This document shows, piece by piece, positions 51,824 to 61,371 of a stretch of DNA of 64,000 nt; position 1 is the first letter of the stretch, and each line of letters begins with the position of its first letter. This DNA comes from Methylobacterium tarhaniae (GTDB lineage Bacteria > Pseudomonadota > Alphaproteobacteria > Rhizobiales > Beijerinckiaceae), in the NCBI RefSeq assembly GCF_001043955.1, contig NZ_LABZ01000013.1, forward strand, positions 20,963 to 84,962, read 5' to 3'. The translations under genes were made by a program, and so were the position numbers. The notes beneath the pieces were generated by a model, which ran no database searches, was not told the DNA's origin, and saw only the letters and a list, made by a program, of their open reading frames with translations.

Positions 51824-53116
51824 GTGAGTAGTTCAGCCGCCACGAGCGTGGGCGTGCAAGGCACGGCCACGCAGAGCAAGACGTGGATCTACGCCTTTAT
51901 CTTCTGTTTTCTCGGCCTGCTGATCGACGGCGCCGATCTGCTGCTGCTGGCCTACGCTCTGACGAGCATCAAGGCCGAGTTCGGGCTCACCAGCGTGGAA
52001 GCTGGCAGCCTCGGCAGCATCACGCTCGCCGGCATGGCGATCGGCGGCATCTACGGCGGCTGGGCCTGTGACCGGTTCGGCCGGGTCCGGACCGTCACGT
52101 GGACGATCGTCCTGTTCTCGGTCGGCACCGCCCTGCTCGGCTTCACGCACAGCTACCTGCAATTCGGCGCCGCGCGCTTCGTGTCCTCCCTGGGGCTAGG
52201 AGCGCTCTACGTCGCCTGCAACACGCTGATGGCGGAGTACGTGCCGACCAAGTACCGCACGACCGTGCTCGGCACCCTGCAAGCCGGCTGGTCGGTCGGC
52301 TACATCGTGGCGGCGCTGCTCGCCGGTTGGCTCCTGCCCACCTACGGCTGGCGCTGGCTGTTCTTCGTCGCGATCATCCCGGTGGTCCTGTCGATCTTCA
52401 TGCGCCGGCTCGTCCCGGAGCCCGAGAGCTGGGTGAAGGCCAAGGCCGCTCGCCAGGAGATCGCCCGGCAGGACCGAACCGCCGCTGCGTCTGCGCCGTC
52501 CCGGCCGCGCGAGAATGCATTCAAGGCGGTCTTCGGCGATCCGCGCGCCCGCAGCATGTTCCTGTTCTGGGCCGCCACCGCCGGGATGCTGCAATTCGGC
52601 TATTACGGCGTCAACAACTGGCTTCCCTCCTATCTCGAGACCGAGATGGGCATGAAGTTCGGCTCCGTCACGTCCTACCTCATCGGCAGCTACACGGCGA
52701 TGATCCTGGGCAAGGTGATCGCGGGTGTCGCGGCGGACAGGTTCGGGCGGCGCGCCGTCTTCGCCTTCGGCGCGCTCGGCACCGCGATCTTCCTGCCGGT
52801 GATCGTGCTGTGGCACACGCCGGGCAACATCCTCTGGCTGCTGGTCGTCTTCGGCTTCCTGTACGGCGTGCCCTACGGCGTCAACGCCACCTACATGGCC
52901 GAGAGCTTCCAAGCCCGGTACCGTGGCACGGCGGTGGGCGGCGCCTATAACCTCGGGCGGCTCGGCGCGGCCCTGGCCCCGATCGTCATCGGCTACTTCG
53001 CCAGCCGGTCGTCGATCGGCCTCGGGTTCCTGGTCATGGGGGCTGCCTACTTCGTGTGTGGCCTGATCCCGGCTCTGTTCATCCGCGAGAAGCAGTTCGA
53101 CCCCAAGACCCAGTAA
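51824..53116 (+). CDS. MFS transporter, aromatic acid:H+ symporter (AAHS) type
   Basis: 430-aa permease with 12 predicted membrane helices. The helix-1 motif FCFLGLLIDGADLLLLAYAL with its Asp pair, the loop motif CDRFGRVRT between helices 2 and 3 and a second copy ADRFGRRAV between helices 8 and 9 match the AAHS/PcaK-BenK group that imports aromatic acids with protons. Start GTG 51824 with GAGGGAGG upstream. Downstream of the IclR regulator, it probably brings in the substrate of the CoA-ester pathway. Alternatives in the sugar-porter group cannot be fully excluded. Confidence 0.9.
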   Translation: MSSSAATSVGVQGTATQSKTWIYAFIFCFLGLLIDGADLLLLAYALTSIKAEFGLTSVEAGSLGSITLAGMAIGGIYGGWACDRFGRVRTVTWTIVLFSVGTALLGFTHSYLQFGAARFVSSLGLGALYVACNTLMAEYVPTKYRTTVLGTLQAGWSVGYIVAALLAGWLLPTYGWRWLFFVAIIPVVLSIFMRRLVPEPESWVKAKAARQEIARQDRTAAASAPSRPRENAFKAVFGDPRARSMFLFWAATAGMLQFGYYGVNNWLPSYLETEMGMKFGSVTSYLIGSYTAMILGKVIAGVAADRFGRRAVFAFGALGTAIFLPVIVLWHTPGNILWLLVVFGFLYGVPYGVNATYMAESFQARYRGTAVGGAYNLGRLGAALAPIVIGYFASRSSIGLGFLVMGAAYFVCGLIPALFIREKQFDPKTQ

Positions 53117-53158
53117 GCCAAAACCCGTATTCCAAGATAACATCGCTTGTATGATGTT

Positions 53159-53180
53159 CCCGCCCGGACCTCCGGGCGGG
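53159..53180 (+). terminator. Hairpin terminator after the MFS gene
   Basis: Nine-bp stem CCCGCCCGG (53159-53167) and CCGGGCGGG (53172-53180) with a 4-nt loop, 43 nt after the MFS stop. It is followed by GTTCGTGCTTGTG, only a weak T-rich tail. Confidence 0.65.
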
Positions 53181-53367
53181 GTTCGTGCTTGTGCCGATCT
53201 TCGCCTGTTGCAGGACACCGGATTTCGATCCTCGGTCCCGAAACATCGGCAAGCGCCCCCCAATCCTGCCTCAGATCGAGACGACCCGGCGTAAGGCGAG
53301 CGACCGGACCAAGCCTGACAGCGGTAGCGAACACGGCTCGTCGCCACCGCATCGCGGAGGAGATGTG

Positions 53368-53826
53368 ATGCTGGTCGACCCCGATGACCTGCCGCTCGCC
53401 GGCATCCGCGTGCTCGACTTGTCGCATGTTCTCGCCGGCCTCCGCTGCGTCCAAGGTGCTGGGCGATCTCGGCGCGGACGTGATCAAGGTCGAGCATCTC
53501 GGACGCGGCGACGACACCCGCGACTGAGGCGTGAGGACCAGCGCCACCAACACCTCGTCCTTCGACAGCGCGAACCGCAACAAGCGCTCGATCGGCATCG
53601 ACCTCGCCGACTCGGAAGGTCTCGCCGTGGTGCGGGGCCTTGCCCGGCGGAGCGATGTCGTGATCCAGATCTTCAAGACCGGCGGCGCCGATCGAATCGG
53701 CCTCGGCCATGCGACGCTCGCCGTCGAGAATCCGCGGCTGAGCTACTGTTCGATCTCGGGCACCCCGTCGGACGGACCGGAGGCCACGCGGCCGGGCTAC
53801 GACCTCGTGGTGCAGGGCGAGCCAGG
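53368..53826 (+). pseudogene. Decayed CaiB-type CoA transferase (N-terminal fragment)
   Basis: Begins like the intact gene at 33933-35111 (DPDDLPLAGIRVLDLSHVLA), frameshifts near 53445-53455, continues as VLGDLGADVIKVEHLGRGDD, hits a TGA where the relative has Trp (53525-53527), and continues through SANRNKRSIGIDLAD, IFKTGGADRIGLGHATL and ATRPGYDLVVQGE. Homology ends at about 53826; the C-terminal two-thirds is absent. It keeps an upstream GGAGGAGAT ribosome site, showing descent from an expressed paralogue. Confidence 0.87.
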
Positions 53827-54147
53827 AGGCGCTGCATCGTGCGTCGGCGGGGCTCGCGTCGAGCCACATGACGCAACTCGGGCACGCTTGCGAGATCGGC
53901 GCGGATCGTCAGGCCCGGTCGTGCCATGGCCGCCTTCTGCTGTACAGACACCACGCCAACAGAGACGCGCTTCACAGCCAACTCACGTTCGAGTCAACAG
54001 CAAAGCGCGGCGGTATCGGCCCAACAGACTTCGATATTCGTCACACCAAGAACCTTTGACAGTCATTCCGCTTCTACAGCATGACGGCCGGTCTCGCGGT
54101 AACGCGCGGCGCCGTACAGAACCGGTATCACGACGACGGAGACGATC
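53827..54147. other. Degenerate interval between two pseudogenes
   Basis: About 320 bp following abrupt loss of CoA-transferase homology. No frame gives recognisable protein; base composition is lower in GC from about 53940 onward than in the flanking operons, consistent with decayed or foreign DNA. Confidence 0.4.
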
Positions 54148-54439
54148 CTAGTGAAGCGCCGATTTGATCTTCTGGCCCACATCAGCAGGCACCCACGCCA
54201 TCCAAACGGCTTCGTCGTTCCTCAGGAAGTGCTTCGCACCATCTTCCCCGGTTGCCTGATTGTCCGTCATCCAAGCAAGTTGGCGGTTGAGAAGGTCGTT
54301 GGTGAAGGTGCGAGCTTTCAATTAACTTAAAGTCGGGCCCGCCCGCTTGGCGAACTTGTCTCCGATCAGAGTCACGATCCGGCTCGGCGCCCAGGCATTG
54401 GGTTTGGGATCCCGGCACTCGAGCTGGATCGTGCATTGG
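54148..54439 (-). pseudogene. Remnant of a choline/betaine ABC substrate-binding protein (ChoX/ProX-like C-terminus)
   Basis: The minus strand reads ECRDPKPNAWAPSRIVTLIG, then DKFAKRAGPT, a stop, then LKARTFTNDLLNRQLAWMT, DNQATGEDGAKHFLRND and a terminal WVPADVGQKIKSALH before TAG at 54148-54150. Spacing and wording fit the last about 95 residues of periplasmic choline/glycine-betaine receptors of ABC systems. The internal stop and missing N-terminus show it is dead. Not detectable as a single long open frame. Confidence 0.7.
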
Positions 54440-55009
54440 GCATTCGGTCGGGATCATGGCATGGATGAGGGGTATCGAACGGCTGGAGACTGGGCAGAAT
54501 AGTGCACTAGTTGAGCGCAATCCTCACGCTTTCGGACGCATTATCATCACCGCACTGCGCGGGACTCGCAATCCTCTTACGGCAGCAACCCGCCGATATT
54601 CGTGGTCAGGCTGCCACGAAAGGCGACCGAGATCGCGACTGCTTCGACAGCCCGCTTCGGGCGCCGGATACGGTCTCTCTTAGAGAAGCTTTTTGTCGGT
54701 TTGGATGGCGCGTTCGTCGAATCGGGTGAACTTGATCGGATTTCCGCGACGCACTCAAGAACGTATATTCAACCTATTTTGATCAGAAATAACTCTTATA
54801 TACTGAACTAATTAGAAATTTTATAATTATTTATTGAGAAACGATAAAAATTGTCTTATGTCATGCGCACAGGTCACTGACGCAGCCTGGATCATTCCGG
54901 CGCATCATGAGTTCATGACGTAATTTCTCTTTTCAATTCGACCAGATCGATCACGATCCTTCCAAGGTCGGTTCGGCCCGGAACGGGCAACCCCACGGGA
55001 GAAAATCGA
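54440..55009. other. AT-rich degenerate interval upstream of the flavin reductase gene
   Basis: About 570 bp. The block 54765-54860 is strongly AT-rich (for example TTTTATAATTATTTATTGAG) and unlike anything else in the window except 38010-38095. Several short frames exist but none with family likeness. The last about 100 bp presumably hold the promoter of the gene at 55010. Confidence 0.45.
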
Positions 55010-57018
55010 ATGCCGGAAGCGTCTTCTCCGTCGTTCCCGTACGCAACATCTCCGATCTCCTTGCGGGGAAAGAATCTCAGGTCCCGCATCTACCTGCCCG
55101 CCCATCAGCCGGGTCTGGCCGAAGGCGGACTGCCGGGCGAACGCTACGTCGACTACCACCGCCAGCGCGCCAGATCCGGCATGGGAATGCAGATCACCGG
55201 CGCCACGCCGGTCGTCTGGTCGGAGGTCTGGGCGGACGGGCTGACGCTCGTCAACGTCGACGACCGCATCATTCCCGGATACCGGACGCTCGCGCGCGCC
55301 GTGCACGACGAGGGCGGCCTGATGCTCGCCCAGCTGGCCCATGTCGGGGCGATGGAGACGTCGGGCGACACGATCATCTCCTCGTCCTGGGAACGCTCCG
55401 AGCTGACCTGGCGGATGTCGCGCGAGGCGACCGCCGAGGAGCTCGCGACGATCACGGAGCTTTACCGCGCGGCGGCACGGCGCTGCCGCGAGGGCGATCT
55501 CGACGGCATCGAGGTCACGATGGCGCACGGCATGCTGCTCGCCAGCTTTCTCTCGCCCGCGATGAACCGCCGGACCGACGCGTTCGGCGGCGACCTCGAG
55601 GGGCGGACGCTCTTTCCCCGCAACGTGGTCGCGGCGGTGCGCGACGCGATGGGCGAGTCGGCGATCATCGGCGTGCGCCTCTCGGGCGACGAGATGATCG
55701 AGGACGGGATCGACGGCGGCGAGGCCGCCGCCATCGCCAAACGGCTCGTCGCGACGGGGCTGATCGATTACGTCAGCGTGACGGCCGGCAGCAACACGCG
55801 CAAGCTCGCCCGTGTCGACCATTGGCCCCCGACCCCGCTCCCTTCGCCGCCTTCCGGCATTTATCGCGCGCGGTCCGAGACGCGGTGGACGTACCCGTCG
55901 CGACGGTCGGGCGCGTCACGAGCCTGGCGATGGCCGAGGAGATCCTGGCGGCCGGCGATGCCGATCTCGTCGGAATGGTGCGGGCGAACATCGCCGATCC
56001 GCGCCTGCTGCCCAAGAGCATGGCGGATGCGCCGAAGACGGTGCGCCCCTGCATCGGCGCCAATGTCTGCATCAACGCGCTCCTCGACCACAAGACCCTG
56101 ACCTGCATGGTCAATCCCGAGCTCGGGCGGCCGCTCTCGACCATCGACCGGCCGATCGGCGCCGCGCGCTCGGCCCTCTTGATCGGCGCCGGCCCGGCGG
56201 GCCTGGAGGCGGCGCGACGGCTCGCCCTGCGCGGCTTCTCGACGAGGCTGATCGAGGCGCGCGACCGCGTCGGCGGGCAGATGGAGCGCTGGTCGCAGAC
56301 GCCGTCGCGGCAGGAATTTCTCAAGGCCGTGCGCTGGTGGGAGGACGAGCTCGAGCGGCTCGGCATCGACGTCGCGCTCGAGACGACGGCGGACGTCGCC
56401 GAGATCATGCGGCACCGCCCCTCCGTCGTCATGCTGGCGACCGGCTCGACGCCGATCGTGCAGGGCAGCGCCGACCTCGCCGGCACGCCCGTCTTCGGCC
56501 CCTACGACGTCCCCGCGTCGGGCGGCCACGTCCTCGTCCAGGACGAGATCGGCCGGCTCTCCGCGATGCTCACCGCCGAGCGGCTGGCGGCGGGATGGCG
56601 GCGTGTGACGCTCGTTACCTCCGCCATGCATCCCGGCGAGGGCGAAGGCGTCACGACCGCCTACACGCTGCTGCGCGCACTCGGCCGCGCCGGCGTCGAG
56701 ATCGTCGATCGCTCCAAGCTCGTCTCGGTCCGGGACGGTCGCGCCGTCCTGAGCGGCGTCTTCGACGAAGCCCGCCCGGTGATCGAGGGCGTCGACGCCG
56801 TGGTCCCGCTGCTCGGCGCCGTCAGCCACATCCCGCTCGCGGCGGAGTTGCAGGCGGCGGGCGCGACGGTCCACCGCATCGGCGACGCCAAGCTGCCGCG
56901 CGACGTGACCGCCGCCGTGAAGGACGCCGCGGACACCGTCTGGTCGCTCGACGTCCACAACAGCGCCGGGACGCCGAGCGAATCCCTGTCCCACTCGGTC
57001 GCCGCCACGCTGTCATGA
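55010..57018 (+). pseudogene. Old-Yellow-Enzyme / 2,4-dienoyl-CoA reductase-type flavoprotein, frameshifted
   Basis: Would encode a protein of about 669 aa with an N-terminal FMN TIM barrel ([56 protein letters not shown]), an iron-sulfur segment ([20 protein letters not shown] then C) and a C-terminal FAD/NAD domain ([20 protein letters not shown]). The frame shifts at a run of five C (55826-55830): before it the barrel ends [10 protein letters not shown], after it the sequence resumes [12 protein letters not shown]. One extra C restores a single frame. Relatives include trimethylamine dehydrogenase, FadH and N-methylproline demethylases. Its last codon overlaps the ABC ATPase start. It could be a true mutation, a slippage site or a sequencing error. 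Confidence 0.85.
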
Positions 57019-57848
57019 TCCAGACCCCGATCCTCAAGCCCGGCCCGCGGCAGGACGGGCCGCACCCCGATCACGCCGCCGCCGGTCGCCCGCAGCCCTC
57101 CGCCCCGGTCGTGCGCATCGAGAATCTGGTGAAGCGCTACGGCGCCTATGTCGCGCTGCACGAGATCGGGTTCGAGCTGAAGAGCGGCGAGGTCGTCGCC
57201 ATCATCGGCCCGAGCGGATCGGGCAAGTCGACGCTCCTGCGCTGCGTCAACCAGCTCGAACAGCCGGATGGCGGGTGCATCACCGTCGCCGGCCAGAGGT
57301 TCGAAGGCGGGAAGGAGCATTCCAGGGCTGCCCTCGACACGCTGCGCCGCACGGTCGGGATGGTCTTCCAGTCGTTCAACCTGTTTCCGCACATGACGAT
57401 CCTGCGCAACGTGAGCATCGCGCAGGAGCGGGTGGCCGGCCGCAGCCGCAAGGATGCCGAGGACCGCGCGATGCACCTTCTCGCTCGCGTCGGCCTCGCC
57501 GACAAGGCGGGGCAGTACCCGGCCCGCTGCTCGGGTGGCCAGCAGCAGCGCATCGCCATCGCCCGCGCCCTGGCGCTCGATCCGCAGATCATGCTGTTCG
57601 ACGAGCCGACCTCGGCGCTGGACCCCGAACTGGGGCTGGAGGTCCTCGCCGTCATGCGCGAGCTCGCGGAGTCGGGCATGACGATGATCGTCGTCACGCA
57701 CGAGATGCGGTTCGCCGAGAACGTGTCCGACCGGGTGGTCGTCATGGCGGACGGCCGGGTCATCGAGGAAGGCCCGAGCCGGGAGCTGATGCGTGACCCG
57801 AAGACCGAGCGGACCCAGCGCTTCCTCCACGCCGTCAGGGACCGCTGA
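57015..57848 (+). CDS. Amino acid ABC transporter ATP-binding protein (GlnQ/HisP type)
   Basis: 277-aa ATPase of a polar amino-acid importer. After a Pro-rich N-terminal extension of about 30 residues come Walker [10 protein letters not shown] (about 65-73), Q-loop [12 protein letters not shown], signature CSGGQQQR (Cys replaces the usual Leu), Walker [15 protein letters not shown] and switch His in VVTHEMRFA. It is translationally coupled to the upstream flavoprotein gene (ATGA) and 2 nt from the first permease gene, so the reductase and importer form one operon. Confidence 0.92.
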   Translation: MIQTPILKPGPRQDGPHPDHAAAGRPQPSAPVVRIENLVKRYGAYVALHEIGFELKSGEVVAIIGPSGSGKSTLLRCVNQLEQPDGGCITVAGQRFEGGKEHSRAALDTLRRTVGMVFQSFNLFPHMTILRNVSIAQERVAGRSRKDAEDRAMHLLARVGLADKAGQYPARCSGGQQQRIAIARALALDPQIMLFDEPTSALDPELGLEVLAVMRELAESGMTMIVVTHEMRFAENVSDRVVVMADGRVIEEGPSRELMRDPKTERTQRFLHAVRDR

Positions 57849-57850
57849 CG

Positions 57851-58489
57851 ATGGAGGCCCTGACGCAACTCGCGCGTGGCGTGCCCTGGACGATCGCGCT
57901 GACGCTCACCTCCTTCCTCCTGGGCGCGCTCCTCGGCCTCGGCCTCTGCGCCCTGCGCCTGTCGTCGAGCCGCGTCCTGCGCGCACTCGCGACCGGCGCC
58001 GTCCTCCTCCTGCGGTCGGTGCCGCCCGTCGTCTGGCTCTTCATCATCTTCTTCGGCATCGGCTTCGGCTACGTCCAGCTTCCCTCCTTCCTGGCCGCCA
58101 TGCTCGGGCTCGCGCTCATCACGGCCGCCAACATGGCGGAGATCTATCGCGGCGCGTTGTCCGGCGTGCATCGCGGACAGACGGAGGCGGCCATCGCCCT
58201 CGGCCTGTCCCCTCGCCACCGCTTCCAGGACATCGTCGGCCCGCAGATGATCCGCATCGCGCTGCCGAGCGCGGCGACCTTCGCCATCGGGCTCTTGAAG
58301 GACACCTCGGTCGCGTCGCTCATCGGCGTCCAGGACGTCGCGTTCCAGGTCAACGCGCTGGCCCAGCGAAGCTTCTCCGGCACGGGAATCTTCGTCATCG
58401 CCGCGCTTCTCTATATCGCGCTGAGTCTGCCCATCGCCGCGCTGGCGCGCTGGACCGATCTGCGCCTGCGCGCGAAGGTGGCACGATGA
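57851..58489 (+). CDS. Amino acid ABC transporter permease (HisM/GlnP family), first
   Basis: 212-aa inner-membrane subunit with five or so helices. The early segment is VPWTIALTLTSFLLGALLGLG; the coupling loop EAAIALGLSPRHRFQDIVGPQMIRIALPS (about 115-143) is typical of the His/Glu/Gln/Arg/opine permease family. It overlaps the second permease gene by 4 nt. Confidence 0.92.
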   Translation: MEALTQLARGVPWTIALTLTSFLLGALLGLGLCALRLSSSRVLRALATGAVLLLRSVPPVVWLFIIFFGIGFGYVQLPSFLAAMLGLALITAANMAEIYRGALSGVHRGQTEAAIALGLSPRHRFQDIVGPQMIRIALPSAATFAIGLLKDTSVASLIGVQDVAFQVNALAQRSFSGTGIFVIAALLYIALSLPIAALARWTDLRLRAKVAR

Positions 58490-59145
58490 GCGAGATCCTG
58501 GAATTCTGGGGCGAGTGGCTGCCCACGCTCCTCGACGGTCTGCTCGTCAGCCTGAAGGTCACGGCGGCGAGCCTTGCGCTCGGCATCCCCCTCGGCCTGG
58601 TCCTGGCCCTCGCCGTCAAGGCGAAGTCGGCGCCCCTGCGCATCGCGGCGCTGATCGCCGTCGAGATCGGCCGGGGAACGCCGGCGCTGGTCCTGCTGCA
58701 ATTCACCTATTTCGGCCTCGCCTCCACCGGACTGACGCTGTCCTCCTACGCCGCCGCCGTCGCGGCTCTCGCCGCCTGCACCGGGGCCTATACGAGCGAG
58801 ATCATCCGCGCCGGCCTCGAGGCCGTCCCGCAGGGCCAGAGCGAGGCCGCGATCGCCATCGGCTTCAGCCGGATGGATCAGCTGCGCTACGTCGTCCTGC
58901 CTCAGGGGCTCCGCATCGCGGTCCCGCCGCTCCTCGGCTTCTCGATCCTGATCTTCCAGAGCACGTCGCTCTGTTACGCGATCGCCCTGCCGGAACTGAT
59001 GAGCCAGGCCTATTCCGTCGGCTCGAACACGTTCCGCTACATGCCGATCCTCATCCTCGCCGGGCTCCTCTTCGCGGCGATCTGCATCCCGGCGACCTTG
59101 CTGGTCTCCCGCCTCGAACACCGCCTCGATCGGCACACCCGGTAG
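58486..59145 (+). CDS. Amino acid ABC transporter permease (HisQ/GlnP family), second
   Basis: 219-aa partner permease. TLLDGLLVSLKVTAASLALG at the N-terminus, RGTPALVLLQFTYFGLAS, and the coupling loop EAAIAIGFSRMDQLRYVVLPQGLRIAVPP are diagnostic. Two different permeases imply a heterodimeric membrane core with the GlnQ-type ATPase. Confidence 0.92.
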   Translation: MSEILEFWGEWLPTLLDGLLVSLKVTAASLALGIPLGLVLALAVKAKSAPLRIAALIAVEIGRGTPALVLLQFTYFGLASTGLTLSSYAAAVAALAACTGAYTSEIIRAGLEAVPQGQSEAAIAIGFSRMDQLRYVVLPQGLRIAVPPLLGFSILIFQSTSLCYAIALPELMSQAYSVGSNTFRYMPILILAGLLFAAICIPATLLVSRLEHRLDRHTR

Positions 59146-59295
59146 ATCCCGCGCGGTCCGGTCTTGTCCATACCGAGTTCCAATGAGAATTGCGTTGGCG
59201 ATCCAACGCTTTGTCCACCTGGATGATCGTCTTGCCGCCGGCTTCGATCGTAGAACCGGCACCTGATTTTTTTCGAAATCACTCGGGAGAGAACG

Positions 59296-60129
59296 ATGAT
59301 GATGAACCGGATCCCGTCCGTGACGGTGGCCGTCCTTGCCGGCTGGCTGGTCGCCGGCGCGGCAGAGGCTCAGGAGTGCAAGCCGGCACACGCCTTCAAG
59401 ACGATCGAACCAGGCGTGCTGACCGTCGCCGTGACCACCTATGCGCCGTTCTCGATCATCGAGAAGGACGGCTCGGCGGGCGGCGTCGACGGCGACATCG
59501 TGACGGCAATCGCCAAGCTCGAATGCCTGAAGGTGAAGGCCGTCGCCACCGATCCGAGCGCCGCGATCCAGTACATCCTGGCCGGCCGCGCGGACCTCTC
59601 GACCGGTGACTGGTACCGCACCGCCGAGCGCGCCAAGGTCGTCGGCCTGTCGGCGCCTCTCTACACCGATCGGATGGGCATCTACTCGAAGAACGGCTAC
59701 AAGACCGTCGCCGAGATCGAAGGCAAGTCGGTCGGCACGGTCCAGGGCTATCTGTGGGTCGCCGACCTCCAGAAGCTGCTCGGCGCCCATCTCAAGCTCT
59801 ATCCCAATTCCTCCACGCTCTCGACGGATCTCGCCGCGGGACGGATCGAGGTCGGCGTCGACGGCTATGCGAGCGGTGCCTCCGCCCAGGCGGAAGGCGG
59901 CTTCGCCGGCCTGAAGATCGAGGTCAGCGCGCCGGACAAGCGCGTGCGCGCCACGGTGACGCCCGCCCAGGCCGCCCTCCCCTACGCGAAGGGGAACGCG
60001 GCCCTCGGCGCCGCGCTCGACGCCGACATCGCGACCCTCGGCAAGGACGGCACGATCCAGACCATCCTCGCCAAGCACAAGCTGGACCCTTCGGCCGCCG
60101 ATGTCGGCGAGGCGCGCCTTGTCGAGTGA
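59296..60129 (+). CDS. Amino acid ABC transporter substrate-binding protein (family 3)
   Basis: 277-aa periplasmic receptor. The Sec signal peptide (VTVAVLAGWLVAGAAEA, cleavage near residue 25-26) precedes the SBP_bac_3 domain with LTVAVTTYAPFSIIEKDG, GDIVTAIAKLECLKVKAV and the ligand-contact region GRADLSTGDWYRTAERA. Start ATG 59296 (first of three consecutive ATG) has GGGAGAGAACG. It follows the two permeases by 150 bp and gives the importer its specificity, which cannot be read from sequence; a modified amino acid or betaine-like ligand is suggested by the flavoprotein neighbour. Confidence 0.9.
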   Translation: MMMNRIPSVTVAVLAGWLVAGAAEAQECKPAHAFKTIEPGVLTVAVTTYAPFSIIEKDGSAGGVDGDIVTAIAKLECLKVKAVATDPSAAIQYILAGRADLSTGDWYRTAERAKVVGLSAPLYTDRMGIYSKNGYKTVAEIEGKSVGTVQGYLWVADLQKLLGAHLKLYPNSSTLSTDLAAGRIEVGVDGYASGASAQAEGGFAGLKIEVSAPDKRVRATVTPAQAALPYAKGNAALGAALDADIATLGKDGTIQTILAKHKLDPSAADVGEARLVE

Positions 60130-60179
60130 CGATCCCGACGAAGCGGCAGGCTGTGCTGTCGCCTCGTCACCCGGGATCG
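60130..60179 (+). promoter_or_regulatory. Imperfect stem-loop between binding-protein and racemase genes
   Basis: Outer arms CGATCCCG (60130-60137) and CGGGATCG (60172-60179) with further partial pairing inside (GACGA / TCGTC). It directly follows the binding-protein stop and may protect that mRNA end. Confidence 0.4.
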
Positions 60180-60238
60180 GCCGCGCGCCGGCCGATCCGT
60201 GATCCCTCGCCCGACACCAATCCTCGAGTCACGCCATC

Positions 60239-60973
60239 ATGACCGCCTATTCCATCACGCGCCGATCGCAATCCTGGTACGGCGAGTCGGTCGGTATCCT
60301 GATCCTCGACGCCGCCTATCCGTGCGTTCCCGGCAATGTCGGCAACGCGACGACTTACACCTATCCGGTTCGCTACCAGGAGGTGCGCGGCGCATCGATC
60401 GACCGCCTGCTCAACCAGCGCGACCCGAGCCTGCGGGACGCCTTCATCGAGGCGGCCGTCTCACTCCGCGACCGCGGCGTCAAAGCCATCACCGGCGCGT
60501 GCGGGTTCATGGCCTACTTCCAGGAGGACGTGGCCGCCGCCGTCGACATCCCGGTGTTGCTGTCGAGCCTGATGCAGGTCCCCTTCATGCACGCCATCAC
60601 CGGCCGACCGATCGGGATCATCACGGCGAATTCCGATGTCTTGACGCCCCGGCATCTCAAGGCGAGCCGCATCCCCGAAAACCTCCCGATCCATCTCGCC
60701 GGCATGCAGGGAATGACCGAGTTCCGGCAGGCGATCCTGGAAGAGAAGGGAACGCTCGATTCGGCGAAGATCGAGGCGGAAGTCGTCGAGGTGGCAAAGA
60801 GGCTCATATCTGATCACCCCGAGATCGGATCGATCCTGCTCGAATGCAGCGACCTGCCTCCCTATGCGCATTCTGTCCAGGCCGCGACCGACCTGCCGGT
60901 CTTCGATTTCATCACCCTGATCGACCATGTCCAGTCGGCGGTTCGGAGACGGCCCTACCAGGGCTTCATGTAG
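60239..60973 (+). CDS. Aspartate/glutamate racemase superfamily protein
   Basis: 244-aa cofactor-independent racemase- or isomerase-like enzyme. The two catalytic-cysteine regions are visible: AITGACGFMAYFQEDVA (about 84-100) and SILLECSDLPPYAHSVQ (about 197-213). Its length and the GNATTYTYPVRYQEV opening resemble the Asp/Glu or hydantoin racemase group rather than MurI. Last gene of the ABC importer set, so it probably racemises or isomerises the imported compound. Confidence 0.85.
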   Translation: MTAYSITRRSQSWYGESVGILILDAAYPCVPGNVGNATTYTYPVRYQEVRGASIDRLLNQRDPSLRDAFIEAAVSLRDRGVKAITGACGFMAYFQEDVAAAVDIPVLLSSLMQVPFMHAITGRPIGIITANSDVLTPRHLKASRIPENLPIHLAGMQGMTEFRQAILEEKGTLDSAKIEAEVVEVAKRLISDHPEIGSILLECSDLPPYAHSVQAATDLPVFDFITLIDHVQSAVRRRPYQGFM

Positions 60974-61094
60974 CGGAGGCCTCGGGTCACCGGCACGGGG
61001 GCCGACCGGGCAGCGCGCACGTTTCGGCCCGTGCGTGCCGCGACCCGGGGTTTACCCTGAGGCTGCTCGAGCTGATCGACCGTTTAAAACCCAT

Positions 61095-61136
61095 CATGTC
61101 ATTTCAGGGCCGCGCAGCGGAGCCCAAAATGACATG
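61095..61136. repeat. Extragenic palindrome downstream of the racemase gene
   Basis: Arms CATGTCATTT (61095-61104) and AAATGACATG (61127-61136) enclose a GGGC...GCCC inner stem. It is 120 bp after the racemase stop and may serve as a terminator or be a REP-type element. Confidence 0.5.
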
Positions 61137-61297
61137 GATGGTATCAAATCTGCGAGCTTTAATCTAGTATACTATCAATATAATTCCTGATTGATTCAGT
61201 AAATCAATTCCAGTCGCGACCATATCCTGAGATGTTAGAGCTTGTACTCGCGAGTTCTTCACTTAAGAACTCGAGATTGGGCGGCAACTCCGATCCT

Positions 61298-61371
61298 GCG
61301 CCTCATTCTGAGGCGTTGATCGATCGAAGATCGACTGAACTCGAAGGAGGTCTCCGATCGCCCGCATCTCA
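61298..61371. repeat. Dispersed palindromic repeat, copy 2 (shortened, interrupted by IS)
   Basis: Starts with the hairpin GCGCCTCA-TTC-TGAGGCG and ends CTCCGATCGCCCGCATCTCA, matching the ends of the unit at 25039-25184 with about 70 bp lost inside. The IS5-like element sits in its right-end palindrome; the sequence beyond the IS (TCAGGGGCGA) resumes the repeat. Confidence 0.55.

Larger units (their letters stand above)
60974..61371. other. Non-coding interval with palindromes and repeat copy 2
   Basis: About 400 bp with three distinct structures: the 42-bp palindrome at 61095-61136, a 9-bp hairpin CGAGTTCTT-CACTT-AAGAACTCG at 61251-61273, and the dispersed repeat relic at 61298-61371. An AT-rich part (61145-61210) separates them. 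No gene. Confidence 0.5.
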
